The notes below the pieces were generated by a model. That model did no database searches. It saw nothing but the letters and a program-made list of their open reading frames with translations, and was not told where the DNA came from. A DNA stretch of 64,000 nt from NCBI RefSeq assembly GCF_037265215.1, contig NZ_CP147737.1, positions 496,001 to 560,000 of the forward strand, read 5' to 3'. Below are positions 57,510-64,000 of the stretch, in pieces. The stretch comes from Xenorhabdus griffiniae (GTDB lineage: Bacteria; Pseudomonadota; Gammaproteobacteria; Enterobacterales; Enterobacteriaceae). How positions within the stretch are numbered: position 1 is the stretch's first letter; each line of letters begins with the position of its first letter. The position numbers and the translations under genes were made by a program.

Positions 57510-59264
57510 GTGAAATTACGTTTTCCGAAGGATGAAATCACGGAGGTTATCCGTGCACGCAGCAAGGTCTTCTGGACTATTGGACTATTTACGGCATTCA
57601 TAAACTTGCTGATGCTGGTTCCCTCCATTTATATGCTTCAAGTCTATGATCGCGTACTGCCATCCAGTAATGAAATAACCTTGCTGATGCTGACGTTGAT
57701 CACATTGGGGATGTTCGCCATGATGGGCGGGCTGGAATATATCCGCAGCCAGGTAGTGATCCGTATCGGCAGTCAGTTTGATATGTGCCTGAACCAGCGG
57801 GTTTATACCGCTTCCTATGAATCCAATCTGAAAAATGGTTCCACCGATGCAGGGCAAATGCTGAATGATCTGGCGACTATCCGCCAGTTTCTGACCGGCA
57901 ATGCCCTGTTTGCCTTTTTTGATGCCCCTTGGTTTCCGGTCTATCTTGGCGTCATCTTTTTGTTCAGCCCCTATTTGGGATTGTTGGCGCTACTTGGGGC
58001 GATCATATTGATCATGCTGGCGGTATTGAACCAGTGGTTATCTCAAGCGCCATTGGCGGAAGCCAGTCATCTTTCTTTACGATCTGCCAACTTAGCCAGT
58101 ACCAACCTGCGTAATGCCGAAGTGATCGAAGCGCTCGGTATGTTGCCCGCATTGCGCCGTCGTTGGTTTAGCCTGCATCAGCGTTTTCTTAATTTTCAGC
58201 GTATTGCCAGTGAACGTTCAGCCGCTATCACGGCGTTGACCAAAACAGTACGTATGGCCTTGCAGTCGTTGATCCTTGGCTTAGGTGGCTGGTTGGCGAT
58301 TGAAGGGAGTATCACACCCGGAATGATGATTGCCGGTTCCATTTTGATGGGAAGAGCGTTGTCGCCGATTGAACAGTTGATACAGGCTTGGAAGAGCTGG
58401 AGCGCTGCCCGCTTGTCCTGGCAACGGCTGGACAAGCTGCTGAAAGCCCAACCAGAACGCAAAAGTGGTATGTCGTTGCCGCAGCCTAAAGGTGTGTTGC
58501 TGATGGAAAAAGTATCAGCAATGCCACCGCGTAAAACACGGGTACTTCAGGCTTCGCAAAACGGATCATCATCCAATAACCAATATGTTTTGCAGGATAT
58601 CAATTTAGCCTTGAATGCCGGTGAAGTGCTGGGTGTGATTGGCCCCAGTGCGTCAGGGAAATCGACATTAGCCCGCTTGCTGGTAGGGATATGGCCAGCG
58701 CAAGAAGGCGTTGTACGGCTTGATGATGCGGATATCTACCAATGGAATAAAGATGAGTTAGGGGCATCCATTGGTTATCTGCCGCAGGATATTGAACTGT
58801 TTGGCGGCACAATTGCGGAGAATATCGCGCGTTTTAATGATGTTGAACCGGAAAAAGTCATCGAAGCGGCGAAAAAAGCTGGTGTCCATGAATTGGTGCT
58901 CAATCTTGAACAGGGTTATGACACGGTCATTGGTGCGGGTGGCATGGGGTTATCCGGTGGACAGAAACAACGAATAGGTTTGGCCCGTGCCTTGTATGGC
59001 AACCCATCGCTGGTGGTGTTGGATGAACCTAACTCGAATCTGGATGATATTGGCGAAAAAGCCTTAAGCCATGCGATCGCCCAATTACGGGAACAGGGGA
59101 AAACGGTGGTCGTTATCACTCACCGGCCTTCATTGCTCTCGCAAACAACCAAAATTTTGCTGTTGGTACAGGGGAAAATGAAAATGTTTGGCTCTTCCCA
59201 GCAAGTGATGGCGGCGCTGTCTCAATCTTCGTCACAGTTAAAAGCGGTCGAACGTGCCTCATAA
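57510..59264 (+). CDS. prtB: Type I secretion ABC transporter for PrtA
   Basis: Inner-membrane ATPase of the PrtBCD type I export machine. GTG 57510 has AAGGGA five bases upstream and gives 584 residues starting [11 protein letters not shown]; a longer frame from 57456 overlaps inh and has no better site. About six transmembrane helices occupy 15-310. The nucleotide-binding domain has Walker [10 protein letters not shown], the ABC signature [10 protein letters not shown] and Walker [10 protein letters not shown]. The substrate is inferred from the operon and from family (PrtD/AprD-like) identity. Confidence 0.95.
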   Translation: MKLRFPKDEITEVIRARSKVFWTIGLFTAFINLLMLVPSIYMLQVYDRVLPSSNEITLLMLTLITLGMFAMMGGLEYIRSQVVIRIGSQFDMCLNQRVYTASYESNLKNGSTDAGQMLNDLATIRQFLTGNALFAFFDAPWFPVYLGVIFLFSPYLGLLALLGAIILIMLAVLNQWLSQAPLAEASHLSLRSANLASTNLRNAEVIEALGMLPALRRRWFSLHQRFLNFQRIASERSAAITALTKTVRMALQSLILGLGGWLAIEGSITPGMMIAGSILMGRALSPIEQLIQAWKSWSAARLSWQRLDKLLKAQPERKSGMSLPQPKGVLLMEKVSAMPPRKTRVLQASQNGSSSNNQYVLQDINLALNAGEVLGVIGPSASGKSTLARLLVGIWPAQEGVVRLDDADIYQWNKDELGASIGYLPQDIELFGGTIAENIARFNDVEPEKVIEAAKKAGVHELVLNLEQGYDTVIGAGGMGLSGGQKQRIGLARALYGNPSLVVLDEPNSNLDDIGEKALSHAIAQLREQGKTVVVITHRPSLLSQTTKILLLVQGKMKMFGSSQQVMAALSQSSSQLKAVERAS

Positions 59265-59315
59265 CATGATTCAGCCATATTTTAATCCTTGGGATATTTC
59301 GATCTGGGAGTAAAG

Positions 59316-60653
59316 ATGTCTTATCAGACTAACGCAAAGGATACCCAAAATGAGGTGTCGGAATTATTGCCGCTGGATGCAAATCGTTACCTGCGAATAG
59401 GTTGGTTGATTATTGGGCTCGGTATTGTGGGATTTTCCATCTGGGCGGCATTTGCGCCACTCGATAAAGGGGTGGCTTCTTCTGGTACTGTCGTCGTTGA
59501 TGGTAATCGCAAAACAATACAGTCTCCGCTTAATGGCATTATCAGTCAAATTCAGGTGAAAGAGGGGGAACACGTAAAGGCCGGTCAGGTTTTGGTTCAG
59601 CTCAGTCAGGTGCAGGTTAATGCACAAATTGACTCCCTGAAGCAGCAGTTTTATACCACACGGGCAACAGAAGCCCGACTTTTGGCCGAGCAGCAAGGAC
59701 AGGACGCTATTATTTTTCCGCCGATGTTATTGGATCAGTCGTCGGAGCCACGCATTAACGAGACTCTGGCCTTGCAAAGACAGCTTTTTTTATCACGTCG
59801 TGAAATGTTGCGCAGTGATTTGGCGGGAATGCAGCAAGCCGAAGAGGGACTGAATTTTCAAATCAAGGGGTTACGGGAAGCTTTGGTGAGTAAACAGCAG
59901 CAGCAAGTTTCGCTTAAGGAACAGGTGACGAATTTGCGTCCCCTGACGGAAGAGGGTTATTTCCCCCGCAACCGTTATCTGGAATTACTGCGTAGCCAAA
60001 GTGAATTAAGTGGCAGTATCGCGGAAATGACAGGAAAAGTTGGTCAGCTTGAAAAGCAGCGGCAGGAAACGCAGCAGCGGATTATCCAGCGTCAGGCAGA
60101 TTATCAACGTGAAGTGCGCAGCCAATTGGCCGATGTACAGGTTCTGGCAAATGAGCTGGGAAATAAGCTGGAAACGGCACAATTTGATCGGTCACATACT
60201 TCTATTATTGCGCCAGTGGATGGTTCAGTGGTTGGGTTAACCGTGTTTACCCAAGGTGGCGTCGTGGCGGCGGGTGAGAAATTAATGGAGATCTTGCCAA
60301 CTCAGCGTGCGCTGGAAGTTGAGGCGCGTTTGATGGTGAACCTGATTGATAAAGTGACCGTGGGGCAAGATGTTGATTTGATGTTTACTGCGTTTAACCA
60401 GAACCGGACACCGAAAGTCACGGGCAAGGTGATGGTGGTTTCGGCTGACCGTTTGGTGGATGAGCGGACAAGAGAGCCTTACTATCAGATGCGATTGAAA
60501 GTCAGTCCTGAAGGCATGGAGAAACTGGCAGGATTGAATATCAAACCGGGGATGCCGGTTGAGGTATTCGTCAAAACAGGTTCGCGTTCGTTGTTGAGTT
60601 ATCTGTTCAAACCATTAATGGACAGGGCGTCTACCTCACTGATTGAGGAGTAA
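59316..60653 (+). CDS. prtC: Type I secretion membrane-fusion protein for PrtA
   Basis: HlyD-family adaptor linking the ABC transporter to the outer-membrane channel. ATG 59316 has GGGAG five bases upstream; 445 residues. A single N-terminal membrane helix (WLIIGLGIVGFSIWAAFAP, about 31-49) precedes the periplasmic lipoyl, alpha-hairpin (about 100-270, several Gln/Leu-rich coiled-coil stretches such as LKEQVTNLRPLTEEG) and barrel domains. The last part HTSIIAPVDGSVVGLTVFTQG is typical of this family. It is the central gene of prtBCD. Confidence 0.95.
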   Translation: MSYQTNAKDTQNEVSELLPLDANRYLRIGWLIIGLGIVGFSIWAAFAPLDKGVASSGTVVVDGNRKTIQSPLNGIISQIQVKEGEHVKAGQVLVQLSQVQVNAQIDSLKQQFYTTRATEARLLAEQQGQDAIIFPPMLLDQSSEPRINETLALQRQLFLSRREMLRSDLAGMQQAEEGLNFQIKGLREALVSKQQQQVSLKEQVTNLRPLTEEGYFPRNRYLELLRSQSELSGSIAEMTGKVGQLEKQRQETQQRIIQRQADYQREVRSQLADVQVLANELGNKLETAQFDRSHTSIIAPVDGSVVGLTVFTQGGVVAAGEKLMEILPTQRALEVEARLMVNLIDKVTVGQDVDLMFTAFNQNRTPKVTGKVMVVSADRLVDERTREPYYQMRLKVSPEGMEKLAGLNIKPGMPVEVFVKTGSRSLLSYLFKPLMDRASTSLIEE

Positions 60654-60659
60654 TAGGGA

Positions 60660-62075
60660 ATGTTGATGTATCACAGTTTTGCCAATAGACGGGTTTCTTT
60701 ATCCCCCCTATTTTTCAGGAAATTCTTGCCAGCATCAGTGTTGCTGATGTCGATATTGATATTTCCCCGTTTCGCCAGCGCGCTTTCCTTAACGGAGGCT
60801 TATGCGTTGGCATTGCAGCATGATCCAACGTTTCAGGCTGCGATTAAAGAGCAGGAAGCGGGACAGGAGGAGAAAAATCTTGGGCTGGCGGAACTGTTGC
60901 CCAAGTTATCTTTTAGTTACCAGAATGCCCCAAAAAATTGGCAGAGGATGGATTCGCAATCTTTAGATCAGCGGGGAAGAAGCATCAAAGAGAGCCGTGA
61001 TCGACAGTATGACAGCTATAGTGGTGCGATTATTTTGACTCAACCTGTGATCGATTTCGAGGTATGGGCGCGTTATCGAACTCGTCAGGCTTATGCTTTG
61101 ATGAGTGATAGTCGCTTTCGGGCGGATAGCCAGCAATTGGCGGTCAGGGTAGTGAACAGTTATGTGGCCGTAGCTTATGCGCAGGATCGATTGGCACAGG
61201 TTGTGCAACAGCGGGCGGCTTATGAGGAGCAACTGGAACGCAACCAGAAATTGTTTGCTTCCGGTGAAGGCACCCGTACCGATGTAGCGGAAACTCAGGC
61301 GCGTTACAGTCAGGTCTTGGCTGATGAATTAGCGGTGCAAGATGAACTGGATGCTGCTATTCGTGGCTTGCAGTTATTAGTTGGTGTACCGTTGCCCGCA
61401 GATGTACCGGTTAAGCGTTTATCTAATTCCCCACGGTTTAAAACCATTAAATTGGATTTAGAACACTACGCTGATTGGGAACAACGGGCATTACGTCAGA
61501 ATCCACAACTGGCTGCTGCCCGCCAGAAAGTGGATGTGGCGTACCATGATATTGAGCGTAACCGAGCGGGATATCTGCCGAAACTGGAACTCTATGCTTC
61601 CCATAGTGAAAATAAATCCAGTAGCGATAACAGTATCGACCAAAAATACCGGACGGATTCCATTGGCTTACGACTGTCCATGAATCTCTATAATGGCGGA
61701 GGCACTGCGGCAGCGGTGCGCCAATCAGCCGCAAATTATGGCAAGACTAAATTCGAAATGGATGCGCAGACGGGGGAAACCCTGAATGCACTGCGGCGCA
61801 ACTATAACGCGTGCGTGAATGGTGAAAAACGGATACGTGCCTATGAAACGGCGGTGGAAGCGGCTGCATTACAAGTAAAAGCGACGCAAAAAAGTGTGGC
61901 GTTGGGGCAGCGGGTAAATGTCGATATATTGAATGCCGAGCAACAGCTTTATACCGCCCGTCGTGAACTCTCTCAGGCAAAATATGACTATATGAAAGCG
62001 TGGATTGGGTTATTAGATGAATCCGGCCAATTACAGGGTGAACATATTCAGTTAATTTCTGATTATTTTGATTGA
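60660..62075 (+). CDS. prtD: Type I secretion outer-membrane channel for PrtA (TolC family)
   Basis: TolC-like outer-membrane tunnel for PrtA export. ATG 60660 and ATG 60666 are both possible: GAGGAG lies nine bases before the first, AGGGA six bases before the second. The signal peptide ends near PRFASA before LSLTEAYALALQHDP. Two tandem TolC-type halves are visible, each with an LxxAxxxALxxDPxxxAA-like start and the later NRAGYLPKLELYAS. Length 471 is normal for AprF/PrtF-type proteins. It follows prtC by six bases and ends the operon. Confidence 0.93.
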   Translation: MLMYHSFANRRVSLSPLFFRKFLPASVLLMSILIFPRFASALSLTEAYALALQHDPTFQAAIKEQEAGQEEKNLGLAELLPKLSFSYQNAPKNWQRMDSQSLDQRGRSIKESRDRQYDSYSGAIILTQPVIDFEVWARYRTRQAYALMSDSRFRADSQQLAVRVVNSYVAVAYAQDRLAQVVQQRAAYEEQLERNQKLFASGEGTRTDVAETQARYSQVLADELAVQDELDAAIRGLQLLVGVPLPADVPVKRLSNSPRFKTIKLDLEHYADWEQRALRQNPQLAAARQKVDVAYHDIERNRAGYLPKLELYASHSENKSSSDNSIDQKYRTDSIGLRLSMNLYNGGGTAAAVRQSAANYGKTKFEMDAQTGETLNALRRNYNACVNGEKRIRAYETAVEAAALQVKATQKSVALGQRVNVDILNAEQQLYTARRELSQAKYDYMKAWIGLLDESGQLQGEHIQLISDYFD

Positions 62076-62147
62076 GTTATTTCATGTAAGACATCGTTAT
62101 TAAATAACGCCGTGATAATTTTCTATTAAGTCATAGGGAAGAATAAT

Positions 62148-62182
62148 CAGCATATCCTGTTACCAGGTTATGCTGGTTTTTT
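62148..62182 (+). terminator. Terminator of the prtA-inh-prtBCD operon
   Basis: CAGCATA (62148-62154) pairs with TATGCTG (62169-62175) and an inner CCTG/CAGG extends the stem; six T residues follow (62177-62182). It is 73 bases past the prtD stop. Confidence 0.88.
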
Positions 62183-62273
62183 ATATTTAAAATTTAATAA
62201 CTAAAATTAATGTTTTTGATGGTTCTGTCGTATTAACAGAGAAAATCTGAGTCAATGTGGGGTTGGTTGTATT

Positions 62274-62632
62274 TTATGCAGCTAATCGATAAAACATCTC
62301 TGCCGGTGACAATGCCTTATCTTCTGATTGTGAGTATTGTCCTTTACGCAGCATCGAAACGAGCTCTATCCCCGCTAAAATCGTTTGGGTCCGGCGAAAC
62401 GATTTAAAACCTAACATCGGTCGTATCCGACGTTTGATATTGCGGTGATCTTGCTCCACTTGTATCAAGGGTCACGACCTCAGGCTCACCGTGATGGCGG
62501 ATCGCCTTGCGAAAGAAGCGCAACGCGGTGGGAGCATCCCGCTTGGCCGTCAGCAGAAAGTCGATAGTTTGCCCGGCCGTATCGACTGCTCGGTACAAAT
62601 ATTTCCATTGTCCTTTGATTTTGATATAGCTA
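62274..62632 (-). mobile_element. IS6-family transposase remnant
   Basis: On the minus strand, IKIKGQWKYLYRAVDTAGQ, then LLTAKRDAPTALRFFRK and AIRHHGEPEVVTLD are in one frame, and EQDHRNIKRRIRPMLGFKSF, LAGIELVSMLRKGQ in another. Both match IS6/IS26-type transposases, but about 60 codons between VVTLD and QVEQDH are deleted with a frame change, and the N-terminus (DDE first residues) is absent. Non-functional. The right edge abuts the IS630 fragment. Confidence 0.85.
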
Positions 62633-62634
62633 AA

Positions 62635-62795
62635 TCAACATAGATTGACATACTCCATATGTTCCATAAGCCGCTGATCCACTGAACATCTTTCTCGTCT
62701 TCTTTTCGCTTTTGCGTCGGCCCACTTGTGTTCGATAGGGTTCAAATCCGGACTGTAAGGTAGGGCAAACGGGTCTAATTTATACAGATGAAAAT
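62635..62795 (-). mobile_element. IS630-family transposase, C-terminal remnant
   Basis: About 50 codons read FHLYKLDPFALPYSPDLNP, then IEHKWADAKAKRRRERCS, then VDQRLMEHMEYVNLC and TGA (stop at 62635-62637). PYSPDLNPIE with the last catalytic Glu is the hallmark of IS630/Tc1-type transposases. The N-terminal two thirds are missing, cut by the neighbouring element. Confidence 0.75.
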
Positions 62796-63940
62796 CCCAC
62801 TGTAAGCACCTTCATCATATAATCATTATCCCAGCCTGCCTTCTGGCGCTTGGTCTTTACACCCACTTTAACTGACTTCTCATTTTTCAGTAGGTTAAGC
62901 GCTATTTTATTGATTAACGCCACATTTTCAGCCGCATGACCGCTTCTCAGGCGCTGGCTATCCTCACCAAAACTGACATCCAATTGCCAGTGCAGTTTAT
63001 TTTCAATATGCCAGTGGTTACGTATGGCACAAGCGATAAATTCTGCCGAGGTATCACAATGGCTGGTAATATAATAGCGTCTTTCGTAACTTTCTGTTTT
63101 CCCGCGCTCTTCCCGCCATGACTCCACTACGGCTATGCTGCCCAATGTGTCCCATTGAGGATGGCGCGCCTGCAACCAATTCACATCGTTAATCAACCAC
63201 AACTGACGTTGCTCTATACGACCATGATCGCCATCCGTACTTCGGTAGTGAGCCGGGGAGACGCCCGTAAAATCTGTTGCCAACTGAGTATCCAAAAAGA
63301 GTTTAATATCGTCGTAAAATTCCCTCTGATTTCCTTTCAAGGCCAACACATAATCGGCCTTTCCCGTGACAATCTGGTTAGCGATTGCGTGTTGACATCC
63401 CATGGCGTCAATCGTGATGGTGGAGCCTTCAATATCCAGCAGAGTCAGTAGCTTAGAGAGCGCATTGATTTCGTTCGATTTATCAGCGACTTTCACCTGA
63501 CCAAAGCAGAGCTGATTCGCGACGGACCAAGCGCTGACGAGATGGAGAGCCGGAATCCCATTGGCTTTGTCGAGCGTTCTCCGCAGAGTTTTACCATCCA
63601 ACGCAATAATGTCATCGGAGATTTTGGTTAAGCTCTTCACCCATTGGGCAAAAGCGTGTCCAAATTCTTGGGGATCAAGCCGGTTTATCACATCGTTAAA
63701 GGTATCATGGCTGGGGATGCCATTGGGAAGATCCAGAAATTGTCTGAACCAATCCTCCTTGGATTTCCCGTATTCCTCAATCGCATTGAAACTCTCATAA
63801 CCACAGATAACGGCACAAATCGAGATGGTCAGAATGTCGATAAGTGAGTGTAGTTTAGTGCGATTAAGCAGGGGATCGGTGAGTTGTCCAAAGGTATTAC
63901 TGAGAGTGGTTGCTTTCATGGTGGCTTCTACGGTTATCAT
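62780..63940 (-). CDS. ISAs1-family transposase (H-repeat type), 386 aa
   Basis: DDE transposase of the ISAs1 family: DIIALDGKTLRRTLDKANG with the first Asp, ITIDAMGCQHAIANQIV with the second, and AIRNHWHIENKLHWQLDVSFGEDSQR with the catalytic Glu. The main body appears intact, with ATG 63940 or, ten codons by family habit, ATG 63919 (MKATTLSNTF) as start. The last residues (VGFSSV) come from the adjacent IS630 fragment, so the natural C-terminus has been cut and replaced. Activity is therefore doubtful even if transposition genes look complete. Confidence 0.88.
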   Translation of the reverse strand: MITVEATMKATTLSNTFGQLTDPLLNRTKLHSLIDILTISICAVICGYESFNAIEEYGKSKEDWFRQFLDLPNGIPSHDTFNDVINRLDPQEFGHAFAQWVKSLTKISDDIIALDGKTLRRTLDKANGIPALHLVSAWSVANQLCFGQVKVADKSNEINALSKLLTLLDIEGSTITIDAMGCQHAIANQIVTGKADYVLALKGNQREFYDDIKLFLDTQLATDFTGVSPAHYRSTDGDHGRIEQRQLWLINDVNWLQARHPQWDTLGSIAVVESWREERGKTESYERRYYITSHCDTSAEFIACAIRNHWHIENKLHWQLDVSFGEDSQRLRSGHAAENVALINKIALNLLKNEKSVKVGVKTKRQKAGWDNDYMMKVLTVGFSSV

Positions 63941-63960
63941 TGACAAAAAAGCGATTGTAG

Positions 63961-63986
63961 ATCACAAACTGCCATCAATGCCCCTG
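63961..63986 (-). repeat. Probable terminal end of the ISAs1-family element
   Basis: Read on the minus strand from 63986: CAGGGGCATTGATGGCAGTT. The CAGGG start and position 46 bases before the transposase gene fit an ISAs1-family left end. The matching right end is not seen near 62780, consistent with truncation by the IS630 fragment. Confidence 0.5.
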
Positions 63987-64000
63987 TCTGTGCTAAAAAC

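Overview
The window reads as chromosome of an entomopathogenic Morganellaceae bacterium of the Xenorhabdus/Photorhabdus group. The evidence is core-gene order of the enterobacterial type, a serralysin operon (prtA-inh-prtBCD) in the arrangement described for these insect pathogens, many short ERIC-like palindromic repeats, and scattered insertion-sequence debris. Two conserved blocks that lie apart in Escherichia coli (the fis/mre/tldD block and the recBCD/argA/gcvA block) are brought together here around a type VI secretion (T6SS) cassette and an IS scar.

Layout. 1-3.7 kb is a phage-derived remnant: the end of a terminase large subunit gene, an unknown membrane protein, a run of RNA hairpins resembling the C4/CI-type phage antisense RNAs, and a Ner-like regulator. 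3.7-11.4 kb (minus strand) holds fis, dusB, prmA, panF, yhdT, accC, accB, aroQ and acuI. 11.9-23.7 kb (plus strand) holds mreBCD, the Maf-type pyrophosphatase yhdE, rng, yhdP, a nitrilase-family amidase, tldD, and a secreted barnase-type RNase with its barstar. csrD, usually between acuI and mreB, is absent. 23.7-24.0 kb is a truncated IS256-family element. 24.1-30.4 kb (minus strand) is an orphan T6SS cassette: tssF, vgrG, a DUF4123 adaptor, a GH19-type cell-wall hydrolase effector and a candidate periplasmic immunity protein. 31-42.9 kb is the recC-ptrA-recB-recD operon, followed by argA (with tandem ARG boxes) and amiC. Three initiator tRNA genes, mltA, tcdA (with an apparent 2-bp frameshift) and csdE follow.

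49.2-50.8 kb is an insertion splitting csdE from csdA. It carries a small gene resembling the Rhodococcus equi VapA family, wrapped in four ERIC-like repeats. csdA, the small RNA gene gcvB, gcvA, ygdD and rlmM come next. 55.5-62.1 kb is the metalloprotease PrtA, its inhibitor and its type I exporter, closed by a strong terminator. 62.3-64 kb is a mosaic of three insertion-sequence fragments (IS6, IS630, ISAs1 families).

How the parts work together: recBCD with argA and amiC, mreBCD with mltA and amiC (cell shape and wall), accBC (fatty-acid start) and fis/dusB (growth-rate control) are housekeeping. The accessory parts (T6SS effector set, barnase/barstar, VapA-like protein, PrtA system) are candidate competition or virulence functions and sit next to repeats and IS scars. 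All assignments are from reading the sequence; no database search was run.
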